A stretch of DNA of 47,340 nucleotides from Phycisphaerae bacterium (GTDB taxonomy: Bacteria > Planctomycetota > Phycisphaerae > Tepidisphaerales > Tepidisphaeraceae), in NCBI GenBank assembly GCA_025936175.1, contig JAICTV010000013.1, positions 1 through 47,340 of the forward strand, given 5' to 3'. How positions within the stretch are numbered: the stretch's first letter is position 1; each line of letters starts with the position of its first letter. Shown in pieces: positions 40,618 through 47,340 of this stretch. The notes under the pieces were generated by a model that was given only the letters and a program-made list of their open reading frames with translations, searched no databases and had not been told where the DNA came from. A program made the position numbers and the translations under genes.

Positions 40618-41265
40618 AAGGAATCGCCCGCGACGCGGGAGCTGTTGAACGATCCGCAGATCCAGAACGCGCTGGAAGAGGGGACGGTTTTTGAGCTGCT
40701 TCCGACGCTCGATCCAGCGCGGGCCGAGCGGCTGAAAACCTGGCTCGCCGGCGCCGCGCGAGAACGGCTGGAGGAGGCGGACGACCCGGAGCTGGCGATC
40801 GTCCGCACCCGGCGCGCCTACGAGCAGCAAGGTCACAGCCGAGTGTGGATCGATCAGCGGATGAGGTCGGTGAGTGCCCGGCATGAGTTGACGGGCGAGT
40901 GGTATCGCCGCGGCATGCGAGACAGCGATCACTTTCGCGCGCTGACCAACCAGATGAGCCAGGCCGCGTTCGGCATGGATGTCGAAACCTACCGCCGCTA
41001 CAAGGGGTTGTTTCGCACCCGCGAGAACCTGCGCGATCACATGACCGATCTCGAGCTGTCGCTGCTGGCGCTAGCCGAGACCACTGCCGTCGAGCTGCAT
41101 CGCAGCCGGCGGAGCAGCGGATTCGAGGCCCTGCTGCTGGATGCGAAGGAGGCGGGTCAGATCATCGGGCGGACGCGCGGGGAGATCGAGTCGCAAAGCG
41201 GGCGGCCGGTGGTCTCGGCGCAGAACCAGCTATCGTCGCGGCCTCGGCGTCCGATGGCGGCTTGA
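40606..41265 (+). CDS. DinD-like protein (C-terminal DinD domain, no BRO-N domain)
   Basis: The 219-residue protein carries, at about residues 75-210, the pattern of DNA-damage-inducible DinD-type proteins: GHSRVWIDQRMRSVSARHEL, TGEWYRRGMRDSDHFRALTN, YKGLFRTRENLRDHMTDLEL and FEALLLDAKEAGQIIGRTRG, then SGRPVVSAQNQL. The usual N-terminal BRO-type DNA-binding domain is missing; instead there is a short N-terminal helical stretch with acidic residues. E. coli DinD inhibits RecA filament function, but whether this shortened form does so is unknown. It stands between a repeat cluster and dxs. The family call is from pattern memory. Confidence 0.72.
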   Translation: MLAKKESPATRELLNDPQIQNALEEGTVFELLPTLDPARAERLKTWLAGAARERLEEADDPELAIVRTRRAYEQQGHSRVWIDQRMRSVSARHELTGEWYRRGMRDSDHFRALTNQMSQAAFGMDVETYRRYKGLFRTRENLRDHMTDLELSLLALAETTAVELHRSRRSSGFEALLLDAKEAGQIIGRTRGEIESQSGRPVVSAQNQLSSRPRRPMAA

Positions 41266-41267
41266 TT

Positions 41268-41352
41268 CTCATCACGAAGACATGAACGGCAGCGGTTTTC
41301 GGAGTTCGGGCGACGCGTCGTGATCTTCGTGACTTCGTGGCGAACATGTTTT
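41268..41352. repeat. Possible degenerate inverted repeat upstream of dxs
   Basis: tcacgaaga (41272-41280) and tcttcgtga (41323-41331) are exact reverse complements, and the right side continues gacttcgtgg, like a widespread cttcgtg-type intergenic repeat. The 285-bp gap between the DinD-like gene and dxs has no gene that I can support. This is weak; the arms are short and there is only one copy here. Confidence 0.35.
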
Positions 41353-41550
41353 CACAATGTTAGGTTGCGCCGACTTTTCCGCGCCGCTTCGTTGCCTTAC
41401 TCCTGCCCTCTCGCTAACTTACGCCACGCGAAACTCCGCCGCCGCCGCGCGCGTGTTGTTGTGATCATGCGTCGGCGTCACCGAAGGTTCCCGTCGTTCA
41501 GGGCTTTTGAAAGCGGCACACGGTTACCATCAGTGGCAGGAGGACCCGGC

Positions 41551-43545
41551 ATGACGCTGCTCGAGCGAGTCCAATCACCCGACGATCTGAAGAAGCTCTC
41601 GCCGGATGAACTGACCGGGCTCGCTCAGGAGATGCGTTGCCGGATTTTCGACGCCGTCAGCAAGAACGGCGGGCACCTGGCGTCCAACCTGGGCGTGGTG
41701 GAGTTGACCATCGCCCTGCACTATGTCTTCGACTTCGGGCCGTATCCCGAGGGGCCCGATCGGCTGCTCTGGGACGTCGGGCATCAGTCGTATCCCCACA
41801 AGATGCTGACCGGGCGCACGCACCTGTTCGACCGGCTGCGCAAGAAGGGTTCCGTCGGCGGCTTTCCCTCACCGGAGGAATCGCCTTACGACCTGTTCGC
41901 CGTCGGCCATGCGGGCACCGCGATCTCCACCGCCGTCGGCATGGCGCGGGGCGATGCGCTCAAGGACCGCAAGAACCACGTCGTCGCGGTGGTGGGCGAT
42001 GCATCCATCGTCAACGGCGTGTCGCTCGAAGGCCTGAACAACGCGGGCACGCTGCACCGCCAGCTTTTGATCATCCTCAACGACAACGGCATGAGCATCA
42101 GCCCCCCGCAGGGCGCGTTCAGCCATTACCTCGAGCGCGTGCGCGTCAGCACCACGTACGATGAGTTCAAGAAGATCAGCCGGCACATGGTGCATCAGCT
42201 TCCGACGACCGTCGGCAGCCGGATCGAGCAGCTCTGGCGTCACTTCAAGGAGGGCGTGAAATCGACCTTCTGGGGCGGGCAGATGTTCGAGGCGATGGGG
42301 ATCAAGTACATGGGCCCCCTCGACGGGCACGACCTCCCCGGGCTGATCAACATGCTCGCGGAGCTCAAGCACGTGCAGGCGCCGATCCTGTTGCACGTGA
42401 AGACCGTCAAAGGCCACGGATACGAGGTCACCTGCAACGAGCCGACCAAGTTCCACAGCCCTTCGCCATTCCAGGTGAACGGCTGCCGCGTCGAAATCAA
42501 CAAGGGCAGTGGCAAGTCTTGGACGACCGCGTACGCCGACGCGATGATCGCGCTGGCGAAGCAGGATCCGCGCGTGATCGCGCTGACGGCGGCGATGCCG
42601 GACGGGACGGGCCTTTCCAAATACGAGAAAGAGTTTCCCGACCGCTACATCGATACGGGCATTTGCGAATCGCACCTGACGGCGATGGCCGCCGGCATGG
42701 CCAAGAGCGGCATGCGGCCCTTCGCGGCGATCTACTCGACGTTCATCCAGCGCGCGTTCGACCAGGCGTGGCAGGAAGTGATCCTCAACGGCGTGCCGGT
42801 CGTCTTCTGCACGGACCGCGCCGGCTACGTCGGCGACGACGGGGCTGTGCACCACGGCTTCATGGACCAGGCGTTCCTGCGTCCGCTGCCGGGGATCGTG
42901 CTCATGGCCCCGAGCGACGAGGCGGAGCTGAACCGGTCGCTGCGGCTGGCGCTGTCTTTGGAAACCGCGTCGGCTGTCCGCTATCCGCGCGACAACGTGC
43001 CGGCGACGAACTTCGAAGACGCGATCGATCCGTCGCTCCGATCGGCGGCGAAGCAGGAATGGAAAGTCGGCAGGAGCCGGCGGCTGCGCGACGGCTCCGA
43101 TGCGACGCTGATCGTCTACGGCGCGCTGGCCGAGGCGGCGATGGCCGCGGCGGCCAAGCTCGCCGGCGAAGGCTTGAACGTCGGCGTGATCGACGGACGC
43201 TTCTGCAAGCCGGTCGACGGCGACATGCTCGACGACGTGCTTCAGCCGGGACATCCGGTGTTGACGATTGAGGATCATTTGCTTCAGAACGGCTTCGGCA
43301 CCGCGGTGATCGAATACGCCGTCGCGCACGGCCTGCCGACCGGGACGATCACGCGGCTGGGCATGCCCGACCGGTTGATCCCCCACGCGACCCGCAAGGA
43401 GCAGCTCGCGGAGGCTGGCCTGGACGCCTTTGGCCTTGCGGCGAGCACGCGCGAAGCCGTCCGCGCGGCGGCGGCGATGAATCAATCGCGCGGCATCGAC
43501 GCGGCCGAAGCCGACGCCGATGTCGATGACGCGGTTTCACATTGA
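41551..43545 (+). CDS. dxs: 1-deoxy-D-xylulose-5-phosphate synthase
   Basis: Dxs makes deoxyxylulose-5-phosphate from pyruvate and glyceraldehyde-3-phosphate, the first step of the MEP isoprenoid route, using thiamine diphosphate. The 664-residue protein has NGGHLASNLGVVELTIALHY (His42), WDVGHQSYPHKMLTGR, VVGDASIVNGVSLEGLNNAG and LNDNGMSIS (the thiamine/metal motif, where the usual GDG is GDA), GICESHLTAMAAGMA (the Glu-containing loop, usually AEQH), and STFIQRAFDQ. The start ATG 41551 has a close gcaggagga site. It lies 5 kb after ispA; in E. coli xseB, ispA and dxs are contiguous. The identification is firm. Confidence 0.95.
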   Translation: MTLLERVQSPDDLKKLSPDELTGLAQEMRCRIFDAVSKNGGHLASNLGVVELTIALHYVFDFGPYPEGPDRLLWDVGHQSYPHKMLTGRTHLFDRLRKKGSVGGFPSPEESPYDLFAVGHAGTAISTAVGMARGDALKDRKNHVVAVVGDASIVNGVSLEGLNNAGTLHRQLLIILNDNGMSISPPQGAFSHYLERVRVSTTYDEFKKISRHMVHQLPTTVGSRIEQLWRHFKEGVKSTFWGGQMFEAMGIKYMGPLDGHDLPGLINMLAELKHVQAPILLHVKTVKGHGYEVTCNEPTKFHSPSPFQVNGCRVEINKGSGKSWTTAYADAMIALAKQDPRVIALTAAMPDGTGLSKYEKEFPDRYIDTGICESHLTAMAAGMAKSGMRPFAAIYSTFIQRAFDQAWQEVILNGVPVVFCTDRAGYVGDDGAVHHGFMDQAFLRPLPGIVLMAPSDEAELNRSLRLALSLETASAVRYPRDNVPATNFEDAIDPSLRSAAKQEWKVGRSRRLRDGSDATLIVYGALAEAAMAAAAKLAGEGLNVGVIDGRFCKPVDGDMLDDVLQPGHPVLTIEDHLLQNGFGTAVIEYAVAHGLPTGTITRLGMPDRLIPHATRKEQLAEAGLDAFGLAASTREAVRAAAAMNQSRGIDAAEADADVDDAVSH

Positions 43546-43617
43546 TTCGTAAAACGCGAATTTCGTAGACTTGCGGCCCTGGGGGCTTTGCTCTCTCGAG
43601 AAGGGAAGGTCCGCGTC

Positions 43618-44034
43618 ATGTCTGATCCGATCCCGCCGTCACCCGATTCCATTCCGCCGTCGCCCCTCATTCCGCCGTCGCCCGTCTCTCCCGCGCCCGG
43701 GACGCCGCATCCTCCTTCGCCGCCGCCTCCGCTCGACTACGGCATGTTCCCCCCCCGGGGTGAGTTCAACTGGTCGGACTTCTTCGCCTTCAAGACGATG
43801 ATCGCCATCCCGGTGATCATGGTGCTGTTCTGGCTGGGGGTGGCATGGTCGATCATCGCCGGCATCGCCATGATGTTCCGCGTCGGTGGGCTGTCCGGTT
43901 TCTGCACGGGCGTGGCGGTCATCCTCTTCGGCCCGTTCATCGTGCGCATCTATTGTGAATTCCTGATCGTCGTCTTCCGCATCAACGAGACGCTGACGGA
44001 AATCCACAACACGCTGCGCGGGCGGGCGAACTAA
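43618..44034 (+). CDS. DUF4282-type membrane protein
   Basis: The 138-residue protein has a proline/serine-rich N-terminal half (IPPSPDSIPPSPLIPPSPVS...), then FNWSDFFAFKTMIAIPVIMV, two membrane helices around IAIPVIMVLFWLGVAW and IAGIAMMFRVGGLSGFCTG, and IVRIYCEFLIVVFRINETLT, the order and end of the DUF4282 family. The function is unknown. ATG 43618 has a gaagggaagg site upstream; it lies 72 bp after dxs on the same strand. The proline-rich end would be cytosolic and might contact partners. Confidence 0.75.
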   Translation: MSDPIPPSPDSIPPSPLIPPSPVSPAPGTPHPPSPPPPLDYGMFPPRGEFNWSDFFAFKTMIAIPVIMVLFWLGVAWSIIAGIAMMFRVGGLSGFCTGVAVILFGPFIVRIYCEFLIVVFRINETLTEIHNTLRGRAN

Positions 44035-44065
44035 AGCAACGGCGAGTTCGTACACCGTCGCGCGC

Positions 44066-44095
44066 TGTCATCCCGAGGTACTCCGAGGGATGACA
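44066..44095. repeat. Dispersed palindromic repeat, family A (short copy)
   Basis: tgtcatcccgaggtactccg followed by agggatgaca, so the 9-bp ends tgtcatccc and gggatgaca are a perfect inverted pair around a 12-bp centre. It appears to be an internally deleted copy of the 75-95 bp elements. It is 31 bp after the DUF4282 stop. Confidence 0.8.
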
Positions 44096-44201
44096 ATCCC
44101 GACCCCCCCTGCAAGAACCGAGGCGCTGCAATAACTCCGGCACACACATCCGCCCGTCATGTCGCGAACGACCGGTGGCGGGGGGTACACTGCTTCGCAT
44201 C

Positions 44202-44993
44202 ATGCCGGAGCAAGATACCGAGCTGCCGCTGGTCGCGTATCGCATCCATCCGTACCCCTCGCTGCCGATCGTGCCGGCGTCGTCGCAGCGCAAGTGGATG
44301 GACAACACTCACGAGCGCTTCGCCTACCGCTGCCTGCCGCTGCTGATCGCCAATCAGAGCGGCTGGTTCATCGTCAACGTGCACCGCATCCGCGTCATCT
44401 GGAACGGCCGCGACGGGAAGGACGATCTCAAGGTCATCTGCAAGGGCGGCCCGCCTTCGACGCCGTGCCCGGCCGAGAGTCACTTCGGGCACGGCGTGCT
44501 GACGTTCAACCTCAACTACCTCTTCCGCACGCCCAAGGGCTACAACCTCCACGCGCGCGGCCCGGCGAACCATCCGAAGGACGGTATCGTGCCGCTCGAG
44601 GGGATCATCGAGACGGACTGGTCCGTCGCCACGTTCACGATGAACTGGAAGCTGACCACTCCGAACCAGCCGGTCGATTTCGAGCCGGGCGAGCCAATCT
44701 GCATGATCTCGCCGGTCAAGCGCAGCGAGATCGAGCAGTTCAAGCCGCAGGTGCGATCGATCGACGCGGAGCCGGAATTGAAGAAGGCGTTCGAAGTCTG
44801 GGCCGAGCGCAGGAACACCTTCAACAAGCAGCTCTTCGAGCCCAACTCGCAGGCGGCGCAGGAGAAGTGGCAGAAGGAGTATTTGCAAGGCTATTACCCC
44901 GACGGCACGAAGGCGCCGCAGCATCAGACGAAGGTGAACGTGCGCGAGTTCGAGCTGCCGCAGCCACCATCCCCGTCAACGAATCAGAGTTGA
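44202..44993 (+). CDS. DUF6065-family protein
   Basis: The 263-residue protein is soluble with no signal. Its core, LVAYRIHPYPSLPIVPASSQ, RFAYRCLPLLIANQSGWFIV, GHGVLTFNLNYLFRTPKGYN and TDWSVATFTMNWKLTTPNQP, is the pattern I know as DUF6065, a family found in diverse bacteria with a role not established. The C-terminus is charged and probably helical (EVWAERRNTFNKQLFEPNSQ). ATG 44202 starts at MPEQDTELPLVAYR. It abuts, without a gap, the convergent secreted protein gene. Confidence 0.7.
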   Translation: MPEQDTELPLVAYRIHPYPSLPIVPASSQRKWMDNTHERFAYRCLPLLIANQSGWFIVNVHRIRVIWNGRDGKDDLKVICKGGPPSTPCPAESHFGHGVLTFNLNYLFRTPKGYNLHARGPANHPKDGIVPLEGIIETDWSVATFTMNWKLTTPNQPVDFEPGEPICMISPVKRSEIEQFKPQVRSIDAEPELKKAFEVWAERRNTFNKQLFEPNSQAAQEKWQKEYLQGYYPDGTKAPQHQTKVNVREFELPQPPSPSTNQS

Positions 44994-45551
44994 TCACTTC
45001 CGCGCCGCGCGGCCGATGTCGAAGATGCGCTCGTCGAGCTTCTCGATCGCCACGCCTTCCTTCGGCACGCGGGCCGAGATGAGCCTGCGCGCCTCCGACC
45101 AGATCTCCTCGAAGCGATCGGCGGGTTGCGTCGTCGGCTCCCGCCACGTCGAGATTCGCTGCTGCTTCTCGCCGAACCGCGCGCTCATGACGCGCTGTGA
45201 TGCATCGACCGGCACCGGGCGGGACTTCGCCAACTCCGGGTCGTCGAAGAAGTGGATCGCGTCCAGCTCCTTCAGCAGCTTGTCGACTTCGGCCGGATCG
45301 ATCTTCGCCGTCCGATACGGTCTGCCGGCGTGCGTGCGGCCGGTGTTGGTGGTCCAGACCACGGTGCCGTCGCTCCAGAAGCCGGCGATGACCTGTTGGT
45401 ATTCGGTCACACCGGGCGGCGGGTAGCCGATGTCGAGATAGAGCGAGACGACGGGCAGCGAGGCTGATGCGGCGGGTCGTGATGCCGGTCGGGTCGTGGC
45501 GGCGGGCGCGGCGGAGGTGGCGAGCAGGCAGAGCAGCATGATCGTTCGCAT
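44994..45551 (-). CDS. Secreted protein of unknown function
   Basis: The 185-residue protein has a signal peptide (MRTIMLLCLLATSAAPAA) and a small alpha/beta domain: VVSLYLDIGYPPPGVTEYQQ, VIAGFWSDGTVVWTTNTGRT, YRTAKIDPAEVDKLLKELDA and IHFFDDPEL. The pattern of two strand pairs followed by a helix with IDPAEVDKLL recalls small envelope proteins, but no family is recognised. The C-terminal half is charged and helical. It shares a 52-bp divergent promoter region with the YkgJ-like gene. Confidence 0.65.
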   Translation of the reverse strand: MRTIMLLCLLATSAAPAATTRPASRPAASASLPVVSLYLDIGYPPPGVTEYQQVIAGFWSDGTVVWTTNTGRTHAGRPYRTAKIDPAEVDKLLKELDAIHFFDDPELAKSRPVPVDASQRVMSARFGEKQQRISTWREPTTQPADRFEEIWSEARRLISARVPKEGVAIEKLDERIFDIGRAARK

Positions 45552-45603
45552 GCCTTATCTGACTCTCGCGAGCACTCAAAGTTGCCTACAATCGCCGGCG
45601 CTC

Positions 45604-46119
45604 ATGAAGTTGAACGTGCTTGAGAACGCGACGCAAGCGCCGTGGTACGCCGACGGTCTGAAGTTCACCTGCTCGCAGTGCGGGAACTGCTGCACCGGGG
45701 CGCCGGGTTACGTTTGGATTTCGGAAGAGGAGATCCGTCGCCTCGCCGAGCATTTGAAGTTGACGCCGGGGACGATTGTCGAGCGCTACTGCCGCAGGAT
45801 CGCCGGCCGGTTCAGTCTTCAGGAGCGGCGCTCGCCCGAAGGGTTGTACGACTGCGTCTTTCTAAAGGAGACGCGCATCGGCAAAGGGCGAAAAGCGCAG
45901 GTGAAGCGCGTCTGCACGATCTACGACGTCCGCCCGCTCCAGTGTCGGACCTGGCCCTTCTGGTCCGGCAATCTCGGCGACAAGGACGCGTGGGAGGCTG
46001 CTGGCAAGCGCTGCCACGGCATCAACGCCGGCTCGCGCACGTTCACGCGCGAGCAGATCGAAGCGCTGCGCGACGCCGAGGACTGGCCCGAGAACCCGCC
46101 GACGTCGTCGAGTACGTGA
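45604..46119 (+). CDS. YkgJ-family cysteine cluster protein
   Basis: The 171-residue protein has the Fe/Zn-binding cysteine cluster of the YkgJ/CxxCxxCC family: FTCSQCGNCCTGAPGYVWIS (CxxCxxCC), then CVFLKETR and VCTIYDVRPLQCRTWPFWSG with the remaining cysteines, and RCHGINAGSRTFTREQIEAL. These proteins are common soluble metal-cluster proteins, perhaps oxidation of other substrates or cluster-dependent catalysis, with unknown partners. ATG 45604 starts MKLNVLENATQAPWY. It is divergent from the secreted protein and convergent with the partial glycosyltransferase downstream. Confidence 0.9.
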   Translation: MKLNVLENATQAPWYADGLKFTCSQCGNCCTGAPGYVWISEEEIRRLAEHLKLTPGTIVERYCRRIAGRFSLQERRSPEGLYDCVFLKETRIGKGRKAQVKRVCTIYDVRPLQCRTWPFWSGNLGDKDAWEAAGKRCHGINAGSRTFTREQIEALRDAEDWPENPPTSSST

Positions 46120-46131
46120 TCCTCAAGTCGT

Positions 46132-47340
46132 TCAGTCGATGTCATCCCGAGGTACTCCGAGGGATCTCGGACGCAACTGGCCTTCGAGATCCCTCGGAGA
46201 ATCTCGGGATGACAATGCTCGCTGCGCATCGGTTATCGGTATGCCGAGCGAAGCGGAGGGTCGCGTTGACGGCTGCGTCGCCGCCGGCGCGGTGGTCGCT
46301 TTCATCGTCGCGGCGGCGGCGTGGCGGGCCCTGCGCTTCTTCGCCGCGGCGCGCTTGGCGGCTTCCTGGCTCTTCTGACGCTTCAGCTTCTCCGCCTTTG
46401 CGTGGGTCCTGGCCTTGCGCTCGGCGGCGACGTGTTTCGTCGCGGCGACGTGCTTCTTCTTCCGCGCGATCTGCGTCGTGCTCGGGCGCGTCGCGCCGCC
46501 GGCGGTCGTCTTGGCGGTCATGCGCGTGGTCGCGACCGGCGTCTTGCGCCAATCCTGCGTTCCGGGCGGCACCTTGATATCGACCTTCGCCAGCACCATG
46601 TCGCCGACCTTGGCGACGCGCTCGGTCGGGACGATCACGCCGCGGTCCATCAGCTCGCGGATCTCGCGCTCGCCTTTGCCGTAGAGGTTGGACGGGAAGA
46701 CGGCGTAGTGGATGTTCAATGCCGCCAGGTGCGTCGGCCAATGCACGGGCGATTTGTTCGTCGGGATGATGTCCTTCTGCATCACCACTTCACGGCCGCT
46801 GGTATAGCTCATGATCGTCGCGCCGGGCGCGATGACCTTCTCGCCGGGCGGGACGAGCGTGCGCACCGCCTCGCTCATGTCGAGCACGTACTTCCACTTG
46901 GGCCCTTCCTCGGCGGAGCGGTTCCAGCCGCGCTGCTCGCCGATCACCTTGCAGCAGCGGGCGAAGTTGGGACAGACCACCGCGAGGATGCCCAGGATCA
47001 GCGTCAGCTCGGCCCATTTCGGCGGAACGTTTTGCGCGACGACGACGGTGAGCAAAACCCAGCTCAACATCATGATCGGCAGGACCATGACGTAGTAGCG
47101 CGGGACCGCCGTCATCACCAGCGTCACCGCGACGGTCAGATACACCAGCAGCGGCCAGAGCCAGTTGCGGCGGAGCAGCACCAGCGGCGCGAGCAGCGCG
47201 ATGACATTCATCAACTGCGTCATCCCGGGCAGCCACTTTTCGCCGAAGAACGAGTACGCCAGCTCGGAGTTGATCATCTCCGGCAGCGTTTTCTGCACGT
47301 TGGCGGCGACGTTGCGGAGTGCGGCGATGGCGTCGCGCTC
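46132..47340 (-). CDS. Partial GT39-like membrane protein with a basic C-terminal tail (5' end outside window)
   Basis: The frame is open to the window edge, so the N-terminus is missing. The visible 402 residues have membrane segments (LMNVIALLAPLVLLRRNWLW, LVYLTVAVTLVMTAVPRYYVM, LPIMMLSWVLLTVVVAQN) and an extracytoplasmic domain with VIAPGATIMSYTSGREVVMQ and FPSNLYGKGEREIRELMDRG, the layout of GT39-like transferases. After residue about 265 comes a long Lys/Arg/Ala-rich tail (IARKKKHVAATKHVAAERKA and AAKRAAAKKRRARHAAAATM), unlike the family. The last 26 or so residues (SSRDSPRDLEGQLRPRSLGV...) and the stop region are encoded by a family A palindromic repeat, so the natural C-terminus may have been different. 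Confidence 0.72.
   Translation of the reverse strand, partial: ERDAIAALRNVAANVQKTLPEMINSELAYSFFGEKWLPGMTQLMNVIALLAPLVLLRRNWLWPLLVYLTVAVTLVMTAVPRYYVMVLPIMMLSWVLLTVVVAQNVPPKWAELTLILGILAVVCPNFARCCKVIGEQRGWNRSAEEGPKWKYVLDMSEAVRTLVPPGEKVIAPGATIMSYTSGREVVMQKDIIPTNKSPVHWPTHLAALNIHYAVFPSNLYGKGEREIRELMDRGVIVPTERVAKVGDMVLAKVDIKVPPGTQDWRKTPVATTRMTAKTTAGGATRPSTTQIARKKKHVAATKHVAAERKARTHAKAEKLKRQKSQEAAKRAAAKKRRARHAAAATMKATTAPAATQPSTRPSASLGIPITDAQRALSSRDSPRDLEGQLRPRSLGVPRDDID
46140..46214. repeat. Dispersed palindromic repeat, family A (copy inside the glycosyltransferase C-terminus)
   Basis: Left arm tgtcatcccgaggtactccg (with agggatctcg after it) and right arm ending gagatccctcggagaatctcgggatgaca; the arms pair nearly throughout. 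It is intact, and the minus-strand frame reads through it, giving the last residues of the glycosyltransferase, which stops 5 bp beyond the element. Confidence 0.88.

Noticed and set aside
1-47340. tRNA, rRNA, integrase, phage or defence genes
   Set aside because: Looked for and not found; no clover-leaf, rRNA-like or known defence motifs could be supported by eye.

Overview
This 47.3 kb window is GC-rich and gene-dense and carries no RNA gene or transposase that I can recognise. It looks like a chromosome segment of a planctomycete, most likely class Phycisphaerae (Tepidisphaera/Humisphaera-like). The grounds are three PEP-CTERM sorting signals (one in a dead gene), an N-terminal LExRxLLS-type motif on a calcium-repeat protein, a partial prepilin-like H-x9-DG-type protein, a YdjY-domain protein, C-terminal zinc ribbons on membrane proteins, and several families of palindromic intergenic repeats of a kind I associate with planctomycete genomes. 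The lineage call is inference from this mix; no rRNA or other phylogenetic marker was available.

Layout. 1-3.4 kb: end of a prepilin-like gene, a P1B-type metal ATPase with a palindromic element inserted in frame, and a membrane thioredoxin. 3.3-9.4 kb (minus): one long operon, nuoD - nuoE - tyrosine-phosphatase-like - two small unknowns - FkbM methyltransferase - nuoF - methyltransferase, so three complex I subunits are interleaved with unrelated genes. 9.5-13.4 kb: a PEP-CTERM HAF-type pseudogene broken by a repeat, then secreted degradative enzymes (glycosidase, PEP-CTERM phosphoesterase). 13.5-16.7 kb: GT2 glycosyltransferase, a FolD with all three canonical catalytic positions changed, and a cobalamin adenosyltransferase. 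16.8-22.5 kb: PEP-CTERM SGNH hydrolase, YdjY protein, membrane protein, lipoprotein hydrolase, zinc alcohol dehydrogenase. 22.6-28.3 kb (minus): an aldehyde dehydrogenase operon that includes a shortened ALDH homologue lacking catalytic residues, then a sulfotransferase and deoC. 28.6-33.9 kb: NTF2-like protein, calcium-repeat protein, site-2 protease, methyltransferase and a GT39-like transferase, with a second GT39-like gene converging on it. 35.3-43.5 kb: xseB-ispA and dxs, adjacent in E. coli, here separated by a dienelactone hydrolase, a CoxS/IorA-IorB type molybdenum hydroxylase pair and a DinD-like gene, with palindromic repeats at the junctions. 43.6-47.3 kb: small membrane protein, DUF6065 protein, secreted protein, YkgJ-like cysteine-cluster protein, and a partial GT39-like protein whose C-terminus is encoded by a repeat.

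How it fits together: complex I (NuoDEF), the isoprenoid entry steps (Dxs, prenyl synthase), folate C1 metabolism, B12 adenosylation and deoxyribose-phosphate/aldehyde oxidation (DeoC, ALDH, ADH) are the housekeeping layer. Surface glycan work (GT2, three GT39-like proteins, FkbM, sulfotransferase, methyltransferases) and exported PEP-CTERM/LExRxLLS proteins form the envelope layer. The most unusual signal is the repeats: at least five palindromic families have entered or trimmed coding sequence, adding residues inside an ATPase, extending a transferase C-terminus, supplying stop codons from both arms of one palindrome, and breaking a PEP-CTERM gene. I did not find a clear defence system, CRISPR array or prophage.
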